From NCBI GenBank assembly GCA_030246985.1, contig CP107246.1, positions 308,282-372,281 of the forward strand: a stretch of DNA of 64,000 nt, written 5' to 3'. Shown here one piece after another: positions 14,365 through 23,369 of the stretch (position 1 is the first letter of the stretch; every line of letters starts with the position of its first letter). The DNA is from Candidatus Nitricoxidivorans perseverans. GTDB lineage: Bacteria; Pseudomonadota; Gammaproteobacteria; Burkholderiales; Rhodocyclaceae. The notes beneath the pieces are model-generated. The model was given only the letters and a program-made list of their open reading frames with translations, made no database searches and was not told the origin of the DNA. The position numbers and the translations under genes were made by a program.

Positions 14365-16759
14365 GACGCCCGGCCCGCGAGGGCCGGGCGAGGATTGAAA
14401 CAACCTCGTTTTCGCCATTGTCGCAGTTTGTCGCTGACGCCCGGCCCGCGAGGGCCGGGCGAGGATTGAAACTCCGGTGGTTATGGAACAACAAGTATGC
14501 AATAAATGACGCCCGGCCCGCGAGGGCCGGGCGAGGATTGAAACACGCACACCGCCAGGCCAAAGCGCGCCCGCCAGTTGACGCCCGGCCCGCGAGGGCC
14601 GGGCGAGGATTGAAACTTGTTGACGAGGTCGGTAAAGAACCGCCACTCGCGGACGCCCGGCCCGCGAGGGCCGGGCGAGGATTGAAACATCGCCGATGCC
14701 GCGAAGTATTCGTTCGGCGCGCTGACGCCCGGCCCTCGCGGGCCGGGCGAGGATTGAAACAAGGTGAACTACGCCACCGAGAAGCTGGCCGACGACGCCC
14801 GGCCCGCGAGGGCCGGGCGAGGATTGAAACGTCTTCTTCGGGAAGTTCGCCGGAGTATTCCCAGGACGCCCGGCCCGCGAGGGCCGGGCGAGGATTGAAA
14901 CGTCTTCTTCGGGCAGCTCACCTTTATATTCCCAGGACGCCCGGCCCGCGAGGGCCGGGCGAGGATTGAAACCGCTGGAAAGCCCCGCCAATGCTGCCCG
15001 TTCCGCGACGCCCGGCCCGCGAGGGCCGGGCGAGGATTGAAACTCCGTGGATCGGTGCCGAGTTATGCGACATCGCGCGACGCCCGGCCCGCGAGGGCCG
15101 GGCGAGGATTGAAACTTGCGACCTTAACCGCCAGATCAAGGTAAGCCGGGACGCCCGGCCCGCGAGGGCCGGGCGAGGATTGAAACATCAAGATCAGCGG
15201 CGTCAATCCCAACGACGGCCGGACGCCCGGCCCGCGAGGGCCGGGCGAGGATTGAAACACCAGGGCGTCGATTGGGTCCTGCTCACCAACGGGACGCCCG
15301 GCCCGCGAGGGCCGGGCGAGGATTGAAACATTTCGAGCAGCTGCTCCTTGATCTGCGCCAGCGGACGCCCGGCCCGCGAGGGCCGGGCGAGGATTGAAAC
15401 CCGATGAGGTAAGCCTATGAGCAGCGTCGAGAATGACGCCCGGCCCGCGAGGGCCGGGCGAGGATTGAAACTCGTTCCGAGGTGCCGGAACGGGAATGGA
15501 ACCGGGGACGCCCGGCCCGCGAGGGCCGGGCGAGGATTGAAACAAAGTCGTCATGCGGAGCGCCTGTTCCCTAACCCTGACGCCCGGCCCGCGAGGGCCG
15601 GGCGAGGATTGAAACATTGGATTCCAGAACCACCCGCGCGAGACCGCCGGACGCCCGGCCCGCGAGGGCCGGGCGAGGATTGAAACAAGGCGGACGGACG
15701 CCTGGAGGAAGTCTTCAAGGGACGCCCGGCCCGCGAGGGCCGGGCGAGGATTGAAACACCCAGGCGACGTTCGCATGCCCAAGCTCGCCCTGGACGCCCG
15801 GCCCGCGAGGGCCGGGCGAGGATTGAAACTGTCGGTTAACGCCCGCCGCCCAGCCGAAGACCCGGACGCCCGGCCCGCGAGGGCCGGGCGAGGATTGAAA
15901 CCCCTTTGGTGTAGTAGGTTATTGCAGGCCAGCACGGACGCCCGGCCCGCGAGGGCCGGGCGAGGATTGAAACAGCTCGGTGGCCCGCTGGTCGGTGATG
16001 TGGGCGGGACGCCCGGCCCGCGAGGGCCGGGCGAGGATTGAAACTTTCACCGGGTCGATGCCCTGCCAGCGGCGCGGCTGACGCCCGGCCCGCGAGGGCC
16101 GGGCGAGGATTGAAACTATTAGTGGATAGATGGCATTGATATGTATGCTGGTGACGCCCGGCCCGCGAGGGCCGGGCGAGGATTGAAACACCAAGGGCGG
16201 CGCATCGATCCGGGCAGCAAGGGGACGCCCGGCCCGCGAGGGCCGGGCGAGGATTGAAACCACCAAGGGCGGCGCATCGATCCGGGCAGCAAGGGACGCC
16301 CGGCCCGCGAGGGCCGGGCGAGGATTGAAACATCCTCACCGCAAGACCCCGGCGCGCAACGTCGACGCCCGGCCCGCGAGGGCCGGGCGAGGATTGAAAC
16401 ACTCCGACTGCACCGCTACGCCCTCAGCACTGAGGACGCCCGGCCCGCGAGGGCCGGGCGAGGATTGAAACACTCCGACTGCACCGCTACGCCCTCAGCA
16501 CTGAGGACGCCCGGCCCGCGAGGGCCGGGCGAGGATTGAAACTCTTTCAGTGGTTCGCGCTTGATGGCGACAGGCGGGACGCCCGGCCCGCGAGGGCCGG
16601 GCGAGGATTGAAACCTTATGATGCCCCCACATCACCCCGGCAAAACCCGGACGCCCGGCCCGCGAGGGCCGGGCGAGGATTGAAACTTGATCTGCGTGGA
16701 GGACAGCGTCACCAGTGCCGGTGACGCCCGGCCCGCGAGGGCCGGGCGAGGATTGAAAC
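14365..16759 (+). CRISPR. CRISPR array, leader-proximal block: 34 repeats, 33 spacers
   Basis: Thirty-four 37-bp repeats begin at 14365, 14436, 14508 and so on to 16723. All read as identical except repeat 6. Each repeat has GA, a 10-bp stem (CGCCCGGCCC with GGGCCGGGCG), a GCGA tetraloop and the tail AGGATTGAAAC. This is the hairpin and 3' tail expected for Cas5c cleavage. The 33 spacers are 32-36 bp, mostly 34-35. Special cases: repeat 6 (14724-14760) has the loop TCGC. Spacers 7 and 8 are diverged versions of one sequence. Spacers 26 and 27 are the same sequence shifted by one base. Spacers 29 and 30 are identical. Spacer 34 is broken by an IS630-family element, after which the array resumes at 17990. 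Apparent long reading frames in the block are periodic artefacts. Confidence 0.98.
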
Positions 16760-16848
16760 TCCATAAGCCACACCCTAGTATTAAAACCCATAAATAACGC
16801 AACATGTATTATGCTGTCGCATACCCACCCCATGACGAGGAGCTGGCT

Positions 16849-17292
16849 ATGCGACAGACTGAGCTGCATCTTACCGACGAGGATCGCGAGTTGATCGAAT
16901 CGTACCGGACGAAAGGTCTGCGCCATGCCCGGGAAGTGAATCGGGCGCATGTTCTTTCGGCGCTGGATCGTGGCGTTCCGGAGTCCCAGATCACGACGGT
17001 CTTGGGCGTAGGGCGCACGGTGATCTGGCGAACGCGGGCAGCGTATCTGGAAGGCGGGGCGGAATACGCGGTGCGCGATGTGGCGCGCCCGGGCAAACCC
17101 GCCCAATACGGCGCGGATGTCGAAGCGCAGATTTCAGCCTTGGCCTGCTCATCGCCACCGGAGGGGGCCACGCGATGGACACTCGAATTGCTTGAACAGG
17201 CGGCGCATTCCTTGGCCGGTGTCGGACCGATCAGCCGCGAAACGATTCGCCGGCTGCTAAAAAAAACCGCATCAAGCCGTGGCGCAAGCTGA
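16849..17292 (+). CDS. IS630-family transposase, frame A (N-terminal, DNA-binding part)
   Basis: The 147-residue frame carries the helix-turn-helix half of the transposase (REVNRAHVLSALDRG, then ESQITTVLGVGRTVIWRTR). ATG 16849 follows a good GAGGAG. An ATG at 16804 lies within the left inverted repeat. The frame ends just after a run of eight A residues (17259-17266). A shift of -1 there joins LLKK to NRIKPWRKLMWC in frame B, which restores the continuous family sequence. Programmed -1 frameshifting is known in IS630 relatives, so this may be regulation rather than damage. Confidence 0.85.
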   Translation: MRQTELHLTDEDRELIESYRTKGLRHAREVNRAHVLSALDRGVPESQITTVLGVGRTVIWRTRAAYLEGGAEYAVRDVARPGKPAQYGADVEAQISALACSSPPEGATRWTLELLEQAAHSLAGVGPISRETIRRLLKKTASSRGAS

Positions 17293-17951
17293 TGTGGTGC
17301 GTCGGCAGACTGACCGAAGAGTACCGGCAGCGGATGTACGATCTGCTCGATTTGTACGCCCGTCCGTTCCGATCGAGAGAACCGGTCGTTTGCCTGGACG
17401 AGAAGAGCAAGCAACTGCTGAAGGATTCGCGCCAACCCCTGCCGATCAAGCCTGGAACGCCCGTGCGACTGGATTACGAGTACGTTCGCGGCGGCACCTG
17501 CAACCTGTTCGTGGCGGTCGAACCCAAGGGCGGACGACGGACCGTGCAGATGACCGATCATCGGGCCAAAACGGATTTCGTCGCCTTCGTCCAGTACCTG
17601 CTCGAACAGGTCTATGCGAAGGCACGTCGCATTCACCTCGTGCTCGACAACCTCAACACGCATTTCCGCAAGTGCTTCGAGGAAGTGCTCGGAATCAGGG
17701 CGGCGAACAAACTGCTGCGACGAGTCGTCTTTCACTACACGCCGAAGCACGCCAGCTGGCTGAACATGGCGGAAATCGAAATTGGCATCCTTGACCGCCA
17801 ATGCCTCGATCGGCGCTTGCCTGACCGTGACGCACTCGCCAGTGAAGTCAATGCATGGCAACGACGCCGAAACAACGAGCGGCGATGCATCGAGTGGACG
17901 TTCTCTCGGCAAGACGCGGATCTGAAAATGGCTCGGCATTATGTTGCGTAA
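17292..17951 (+). CDS. IS630-family transposase, frame B (DDE catalytic part)
   Basis: The 219-residue frame carries the catalytic core. The three acidic residues appear in VVCLDEKSKQ, IHLVLDNLNTH and SWLNMAEIEIG, so the DDE triad looks intact. Its ATG shares one base with the frame A stop, but the true product probably comes from a -1 shift on the A8 run at 17259-17266, because the matching sequence begins upstream of this ATG. The stop lies inside the right inverted repeat. Confidence 0.85.
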   Translation: MWCVGRLTEEYRQRMYDLLDLYARPFRSREPVVCLDEKSKQLLKDSRQPLPIKPGTPVRLDYEYVRGGTCNLFVAVEPKGGRRTVQMTDHRAKTDFVAFVQYLLEQVYAKARRIHLVLDNLNTHFRKCFEEVLGIRAANKLLRRVVFHYTPKHASWLNMAEIEIGILDRQCLDRRLPDRDALASEVNAWQRRRNNERRCIEWTFSRQDADLKMARHYVA

Positions 17952-17989
17952 TTAATGGGTCGTGATACTAGCGGAATGCCGCGGCACGC

Positions 17990-18148
17990 GACGCCCGGCC
18001 CGCGAGGGCCGGGCGAGGATTGAAACAGTCTGGACGGCGCGCAGGCTCATGCGGCCTCCTGACGCCCGGCCCGCGAGGGCCGGGCGAGGATTGAAACATC
18101 CAGCCGTAGTTCTCGATATCGGCGGTGGAGGGCCGGGCGAGGATTGAA
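17990..18148 (+). CRISPR. CRISPR array, leader-distal block: 2 full repeats and a truncated one
   Basis: This is a continuation of the array beyond the IS630 element. Full repeats stand at 17990-18026 and 18061-18097, with a 34-bp spacer between them. After a further 30 bp of spacer-like sequence, only the 3' 21 bp of a repeat remain (18128-18148, GAGGGCC to GATTGAA), then CT instead of the final AC. The 5' 16 bp of the last repeat are missing, and a transposase fragment follows at once. These oldest spacers would be transcribed only by read-through of the insertion element. Confidence 0.93.
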
Positions 18149-18149
18149 C

Positions 18150-18355
18150 TGTCTCAGTTGTCATCGCCGCTGCACAGGTGGATCAAGCAGCATCTTCGTA
18201 TCAAGAAGTTCCTCGGCATGTCCGAGAATGCGGTGAAGTCGCAGATATGGATCGCCGTATCGGTCTATGTCCTCGTCGCCATCGTCAAGAAGCGCCCTGA
18301 CCTCGACGCTCCGCTCTGCGCTTTGCGACAGATTCTGTCGCTCACCCTGTCTTAG
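18150..18355 (+). pseudogene. C-terminal remnant of an IS4-type transposase
   Basis: The frame starting inside the truncated repeat encodes LHRWIKQHLRIKKFLG, then SENAVKSQIWIAVSVYVLVAIVKKR and ends at TAG 18355. This is the well-known C-terminal end of IS4-like transposases. No catalytic part, start codon or inverted repeat remains. It marks an old insertion and deletion that removed the distal end of the CRISPR array. Its stop overlaps the stop of the convergent gene at 18352. Confidence 0.75.
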
Positions 18356-19122
18356 CGCCCTGACCAGTTGATTTCGGCCGCCGTCGCGGCGCCGATCAGC
18401 GCCTGCTCCAGGTTTTCGGGGATTTCCGCCTCCGTCTCCGAGACCGGCACGCGGCCGGCCATGATCTCGGCGTAGTCCTGCGGATGGCGCGGGCTGCGCG
18501 CCGGGTCGGCGTAGCCGTCCGGGAAGCTCGGCAGGTTGGTGGCAAGGTCATACTTGTCGGTGGCGCCCAGGGCGTGCAGCATCTCGTGGGCGATGACGAC
18601 GTTGTTCTGCGCCGCCATGGCGTTGGTGGCGAAGACGTTGGCCAAGCCGATCAGGCCGCGCGCCAGCCCGACCGAGTGCGGCAGGCGGGGGCTGCGGTCC
18701 GGGTCGTGGTAGAGCAGGAATATGCGCACGTTCGGCCTCGGTCCGTCGATGCCGTCGTTGCGCCAGGTCCACCAGCGCATTTGCAGGCTCCAGAGGATGG
18801 ATTCCAGCGCGTTCGGGCGGACGGGCGGCTGCGGCGGCCGGCTGTCCAGCGGCGGTGCGAGCACAATCTCCACGGGGCGCATGAGGTCGAGGCCGTGGCG
18901 TTTGGCCTCCTCGTCCATGAACCGCTCGATGCCCTTGAAGCTGCTGGCCTGCAGGCGCCGCACATGGCCGGCGGCGGCGTCGCTGCCGTCGCCGTCGATC
19001 GGATAGAGCGCGACGAGGATACCCTCCTTCCAGGACACGGCCCGCGAGCGCGCGAGCCACGCCTCCTGGGCGACGGTGGCGAGGATCAGTAGCAGGACGG
19101 CGATGCGCAGGATGCGGAACAT
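18352..19122 (-). CDS. Membrane-anchored or secreted metallopeptidase-like protein
   Basis: The 256-residue product has an N-terminal hydrophobic segment (residues 5-20, signal or anchor) and a zinc-protease motif HEMLHALG near residue 178, followed by ATDKYD. The HExxH arrangement suggests a metal-dependent hydrolase working in the periplasm. I do not recognise the family, and no further zinc ligand is obvious. ATG 19122 is chosen because it opens on the hydrophobic segment. An upstream in-frame start would place Arg-rich sequence in front of it. Only 16 bp separate it from fumA upstream, so it is probably the second gene of that transcript. Confidence 0.6.
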   Translation of the reverse strand: MFRILRIAVLLLILATVAQEAWLARSRAVSWKEGILVALYPIDGDGSDAAAGHVRRLQASSFKGIERFMDEEAKRHGLDLMRPVEIVLAPPLDSRPPQPPVRPNALESILWSLQMRWWTWRNDGIDGPRPNVRIFLLYHDPDRSPRLPHSVGLARGLIGLANVFATNAMAAQNNVVIAHEMLHALGATDKYDLATNLPSFPDGYADPARSPRHPQDYAEIMAGRVPVSETEAEIPENLEQALIGAATAAEINWSGR

Positions 19123-19138
19123 GCCGTCCCCGGCCGGC

Positions 19139-20662
19139 TCAGTGCTTCGCCGGCTTGATCTTGCCGATCCGGGCGCACCATTCGTGCGGGCCGGTCTGGT
19201 GCACCGAGGTGCCCTGGCTGTCGACCGCCACGGTAACGGGCATGTCATTCACCTCGAACTCGTAAATCGCCTCCATGCCCAGGTCGGCGAATGCGACCAC
19301 CCGAGCCGCCTTGATCGCCTTCGAGACGAGGTAGGCGGCGCCGCCGACCGCCATCAGGTAGGCGGACTTGTTGTCCTTGATCGCCTCGATGGCGGCGGGC
19401 CCGCGCTCGGACTTTCCGATCATGGCGATGAGCCCCGTCTGCTCCAGCATCATGCGCGTGAACTTGTCCATGCGCGTGGCCGTGGTCGGGCCGGCGGGGC
19501 CGACCACCTCGTCCCTCACCGGATCGACCGGGCCGACGTAGTAGATGACGCGGTTGGTGAAGTCGACGGGCAGCTTTTCATTCTTCGCGAGCATGTCCGC
19601 GATGCGCTTGTGGGCGGCGTCGCGGCCGGTGAGCATCCTGCCGTTCAGCAGCAGCTTCTGGCCGGGCTGCCAGGCGGCAACCTGTTCCTTCGTGAGCTTG
19701 TCGAGGTCGACGCGGGTCGCCGTGGCGGCGTCGGCTCGCCAGGTGACCTTCGGCCAGTCTTCCAGCCTCGGCGGTTCGAGCTTCGCCGGGCCGGAGCCAT
19801 CGAGGTGGAAATGGATATGACGGGTCGCGGCGCAGTTCGGGATCATCGCCACCGGCAGGTTGGCGGCGTGGGTCGGGCAGTCGAGCACCTTGACGTCGAC
19901 CACGGTCGTCAGGCCGCCCAGGCCCTGCGCGCCGATGCCCAGCGCATTGACCTTGTCGTAGAGCTCCAGGCGCAGCTCTTCGGCGCGGTTCTTCGCGCCG
20001 CGTGCCTTGAGTTCATGGATGTCGACGGGGGCCATCAGGGATTCCTTGGCCATCAGCATCGCCTTCTCCGGCGTGCCGCCGATGCCGATGCCGAGGATGC
20101 CCGGCGGGCACCAGCCCGCGCCCATCTGCGGCACGGACTTCAGCACCCAGTCGACGAGGTCGTCCGAGGGGTTGAGCATGGCGAACTTGGTCTTGGCCTC
20201 CGAGCCGCCGCCCTTGGCCGCGCAGATCACCTCCAGGTGGTCGCCGGGGACGATCTCGACATGCACGACGGCGGGCGTGTTGTCCTTCGTGTTGGTGCGC
20301 TTGCCGGCGGGATCGGCCAGCACCGAGGCGCGCAGGGGGTTGTCCGGGTTGAGATAGGCGCGGCGCACGCCCTCGTCGATCATCTGCTGGATGCTCATTC
20401 TCGCGTCCCAGCGCACGTCCATGCCGATCTTGAGGAAGACCGTGGCGATGCCGGTGTCCTGGCAGATGGGCCGGTGGCCTTCCGCGCACATGCGCGAATT
20501 GGTGAGGATCTGGGCGATGGCGTCCTTCGCCGCGGGGCTTTCCTCGCGCTCGTAGGCCTCACCCAGGGCCTTGATGTAGTCGAGCGGGTGGTAGACGCTG
20601 ATGTACTGGAACGCATCGGCGATGGAGGCGATGAAGTCCTCCTGCTTGATGGTGGTCGTCAT
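19139..20662 (-). CDS. fumA: Fumarate hydratase class I (iron-sulfur, single chain)
   Basis: The 507-residue enzyme is a 4Fe-4S hydro-lyase for fumarate/malate, of the single-polypeptide type in which the alpha and beta parts are fused. Cluster cysteines are visible in ICQDTGIATVF, GWCPPGILGIGIGG and LDCPTHAANLPV. The beta part contains GPAGPTTATRMDKFT and DLGMEAIYEFEVNDMPV. It is oxygen-sensitive in other bacteria, in contrast to the FumC at 1-891. Having both suits an organism that meets changing oxygen, as nitrogen fixers do. Confidence 0.95.
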   Translation of the reverse strand: MTTTIKQEDFIASIADAFQYISVYHPLDYIKALGEAYEREESPAAKDAIAQILTNSRMCAEGHRPICQDTGIATVFLKIGMDVRWDARMSIQQMIDEGVRRAYLNPDNPLRASVLADPAGKRTNTKDNTPAVVHVEIVPGDHLEVICAAKGGGSEAKTKFAMLNPSDDLVDWVLKSVPQMGAGWCPPGILGIGIGGTPEKAMLMAKESLMAPVDIHELKARGAKNRAEELRLELYDKVNALGIGAQGLGGLTTVVDVKVLDCPTHAANLPVAMIPNCAATRHIHFHLDGSGPAKLEPPRLEDWPKVTWRADAATATRVDLDKLTKEQVAAWQPGQKLLLNGRMLTGRDAAHKRIADMLAKNEKLPVDFTNRVIYYVGPVDPVRDEVVGPAGPTTATRMDKFTRMMLEQTGLIAMIGKSERGPAAIEAIKDNKSAYLMAVGGAAYLVSKAIKAARVVAFADLGMEAIYEFEVNDMPVTVAVDSQGTSVHQTGPHEWCARIGKIKPAKH

Positions 20663-20671
20663 GGGTTGCTC

Positions 20672-21199
20672 TCAGTGGTGGGCGCTTTTGCTGATGATCA
20701 GCGTCTGCATCATGACCTTGTCGGTCCATGCGATGGCCAGCGCGGAAATCAGGAAGGAGGCGTGGATCGCGACCTGGGCGATGACGACGCGGTCCTCGAC
20801 ATGGGGGGCATTGATGAAGGTGCGCAGCAGATGGATCGAGGAAATGCTGATCAGCGCCACCGCGAGCTTGACCTTGAGCACGCCGGCATTGACGTGCGAG
20901 AGCCATTCCGGCTGGTCGGGATTGCCCTCGAGATCGAGCTTGGATACGAAGGTCTCGTAGCCGCCGATAATGACCATGATGAGCAGGTTGGCGATCATGA
21001 CCACGTCGATCAGACCCAGCACGATCAGCATCACTTCCGACTCGCTGAGGCTGCCGGCCTTGGTGATGAGGATCATCAGCTCGTGCATGAACTGATAGAC
21101 ATAGACGCCCTGCGCGGCGATCAGGCCGAGGTACAGCGGCGCCTGGAGCCAGCGGCTCCAGAAGATAAAGCTCTCCATCGCCTTCACGGATTTTTGCAT
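20672..21199 (-). CDS. yqhA: YqhA/UPF0114-family membrane protein
   Basis: The 175-residue inner-membrane protein has four hydrophobic segments: LQAPLYLGLIAAQGVYVYQF, the stretch around VMLIVLGLIDVVMIANLL, VKLAVALISISSIHLL and a final segment around SFLISALAIAW. It matches the conserved UPF0114 family by length and the opening ESFIFWSRWLQAPLY. The role is unknown. GGAG stands about 8 bp before the ATG at 21199. It ends 9 bp before fumA starts and is probably co-transcribed with it. A much longer frame continuing upstream is antisense to acsA and is not real. Confidence 0.85.
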   Translation of the reverse strand: MQKSVKAMESFIFWSRWLQAPLYLGLIAAQGVYVYQFMHELMILITKAGSLSESEVMLIVLGLIDVVMIANLLIMVIIGGYETFVSKLDLEGNPDQPEWLSHVNAGVLKVKLAVALISISSIHLLRTFINAPHVEDRVVIAQVAIHASFLISALAIAWTDKVMMQTLIISKSAHH

Positions 21200-21343
21200 G
21201 GGGGTGTCTCCGGGGATTTTCTCACCGCATTTTACATCGGGAGTCCGCGATGCCGCGGCGCAGCAAGCGGGATGTAAGAAAAGCGTAAGCGTGTTCCACT
21301 CTAATCTAGAATTGGCTTCAGACAACCAGAGGAGGGTTTTTCG

Positions 21344-23326
21344 ATGTCCACGATCGAGTCGGTGCTTCAGGAAAATCGCGTCTTTCCGCCGCCCGAAGAA
21401 CTTGTCCGGAAGGCCGCCGTATCCGGTATGGCCGCCTACGAGGCGCTGTGCAGGGAGGCCGAGCGGGACTATGCTGGCTACTGGGCGCGGCTGGCCCGCG
21501 AGCATGTGGTCTGGAAGCAGCCCTTCACCCACGTCTTGGACGAATCCGACGCTCCCTTCTTCAAGTGGTTCACCGACGGCAAGCTCAACGTCTCCTGGAA
21601 CTGCCTCGACAAGAACGTCGAGGCGGGCCTCGGCGACAAGGTCGCAATCATCTTCGAGGCCGACGACGGCCAGGTGACCAAGGTTACCTACAAGGAACTG
21701 CTGGCGAAGACCGCGCAGTTCGCCAATGCGCTCAAGGCGCAGGGCATCGGCAAGGGCGACCGCGTGCTGATCTACCTGCCGATGTCCGTCGAGGGCGTCG
21801 TGGCCATGCAGGCCTGCGCGCGCATCGGCGCGATCCACTCCGTGGTGTTCGGCGGCTTTTCCGCCAAGTCGGTCCAGGAGCGCATCGTCGACGCCGGCGC
21901 CGTGGCCGTCATCACGGCCGACGCGCAGATGCGCGGCGGCAAGGCCATCGCGCTCAAGCCCGCCGTGGATGAGGCGCTCGCCCTGGGCGGCTGCGAATCC
22001 ATCAAGTCGGTCATCGTATACAAGCGCACCGGCGGCGCCTGCGCCATGGTCGCCGGGCGCGACCTGTGGTGGCACGACGCCGTCGCCGGGCAGCCCGACG
22101 CCTGCGAGCCGGAATGGGTCGAGGCCGAGCATCCGCTGTTCCTGCTTTACACCTCCGGCTCGACCGGCAAGCCCAAGGGCGTCCAGCACTCCACCGGCGG
22201 CTACCTCCTGCACGCCATCCTGACGACGAAGTGGGTGTTCGACCTCAAGCCCGACGACGTGTTCTGGTGCACGGCCGACATCGGCTGGGTCACGGGCCAC
22301 ACCTACATCACCTACGGGCCGCTCGCCTGCGGCGGTACCGAGATCGTGTTCGAGGGCGTGCCCGTCTACCCCGATGCCGGCCGCTTCTGGAAGACTATCC
22401 AGAACCACAAAGTCAGCGTCTTCTACACGGCGCCCACGGCAATCCGCTCGCTCATCAAGGCCAACGAGGCCAACCCGGCGACTGCCCCGAAAAACTACGA
22501 CCTCGGGAGCCTGCGCATCCTCGGTTCGGTGGGCGAGCCCATCAACCCCGAAGCCTGGATGTGGTACCACACCAACGTCGGCGGCGGCCGCTGCCCGATC
22601 ATGGACACCTGGTGGCAGACTGAAACCGGCGGCCACATGATCACGCCGCTGCCCGGCGCGACGCCGCTGGTGCCCGGCTCCTGCACGCTGCCGTTCCCCG
22701 GCATCCAGGCCGAGATCGTCGACGAGACCGGCGTCGACGTCGAATGGGGCAAGGGCGGCTTCCTCGTCGTCAAGAAGCCCTGGCCCTCGATGATCCGCAC
22801 CATTTGGGGCGATCCCGACCGCTACCGGAAGTCCTACTATCCGGAGGATTTCCAGGGCCGGCTGTATCTCGCCGGCGACGGCGCGGTGCGCGACGCCAGG
22901 ACCGGCTACTTCACCATCATGGGCCGCATCGACGACGTGCTCAACGTCTCCGGCCATCGCCTGGGCACCATGGAAATCGAGTCGGCGCTGGTCGCCAACC
23001 CGATCGTCGCGGAGGCCGCCGTGGTCGGCCGTCCGGACGACCTGACCGGCGAGGCCGTCTGCGCCTTCGTCGTGCTCAAGCAGGCCCGCCCCGCCGGCGA
23101 CGAGGCGCACAAGATCGCCGACATGCTGCGCGCCTGGGTCGCCAAGGAGATCGGCCCCATCGCCAAGCCCAAGGAAATCCGCTTCGGCGACAACCTCCCC
23201 AAGACCCGCTCCGGCAAGATCATGCGCCGGCTGCTGCGCTCGCTGGCCAAGGGCGAGGAGATCACGCAGGATGTCTCGACGCTGGAGAACCCGGCCATTC
23301 TTGAACAGCTCAAGCAGATGGCTTGA
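21344..23326 (+). CDS. acsA: Acetyl-CoA synthetase
   Basis: The 660-residue enzyme activates acetate to acetyl-CoA through acetyl-AMP. Adenylation motifs are [20 protein letters not shown] near residue 267 and [12 protein letters not shown] near residue 423. The C-terminal [10 protein letters not shown] holds Lys625, the residue acetylated for control in other bacteria. AGAGGAGG precedes the ATG. The 144-bp gap upstream separates it from the divergent yqhA and must hold its promoter. A symporter-kinase gene related to acetate regulators lies 1.8 kb downstream. Confidence 0.96.
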   Translation: MSTIESVLQENRVFPPPEELVRKAAVSGMAAYEALCREAERDYAGYWARLAREHVVWKQPFTHVLDESDAPFFKWFTDGKLNVSWNCLDKNVEAGLGDKVAIIFEADDGQVTKVTYKELLAKTAQFANALKAQGIGKGDRVLIYLPMSVEGVVAMQACARIGAIHSVVFGGFSAKSVQERIVDAGAVAVITADAQMRGGKAIALKPAVDEALALGGCESIKSVIVYKRTGGACAMVAGRDLWWHDAVAGQPDACEPEWVEAEHPLFLLYTSGSTGKPKGVQHSTGGYLLHAILTTKWVFDLKPDDVFWCTADIGWVTGHTYITYGPLACGGTEIVFEGVPVYPDAGRFWKTIQNHKVSVFYTAPTAIRSLIKANEANPATAPKNYDLGSLRILGSVGEPINPEAWMWYHTNVGGGRCPIMDTWWQTETGGHMITPLPGATPLVPGSCTLPFPGIQAEIVDETGVDVEWGKGGFLVVKKPWPSMIRTIWGDPDRYRKSYYPEDFQGRLYLAGDGAVRDARTGYFTIMGRIDDVLNVSGHRLGTMEIESALVANPIVAEAAVVGRPDDLTGEAVCAFVVLKQARPAGDEAHKIADMLRAWVAKEIGPIAKPKEIRFGDNLPKTRSGKIMRRLLRSLAKGEEITQDVSTLENPAILEQLKQMA

Positions 23327-23369
23327 TCTGTTCGCCGGGGCGCTCAGAAGATGAGATTGGCAATGGCCG

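Larger units (their letters stand above)
16778..17968 (+). mobile_element. IS630-family insertion sequence inside spacer 34
   Basis: The 1191-bp element is bounded by 28-bp imperfect inverted repeats (16778-16805 and 17941-17968) that agree at 23 positions and share the inner block ACGCAACAT. TA flanks both ends (16776-16777 and 17969-17970), and each junction reads CTAG, which fits the TA duplication and CTAG preference of this family. Removing the element and one TA restores a 37-bp spacer, one base longer than any other in the array. It carries a transposase in two overlapping frames. It points the same way as the array and separates the last two repeats from the leader. Confidence 0.9.

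Noticed and set aside
14344..16402. Several long open frames on both strands running through the CRISPR array
   Set aside because: They repeat the same translated motif of the 37-bp repeat (for example ARPARAGRGL) and have no gene-like start or function. They are a product of the stop-free, GC-rich repeat.
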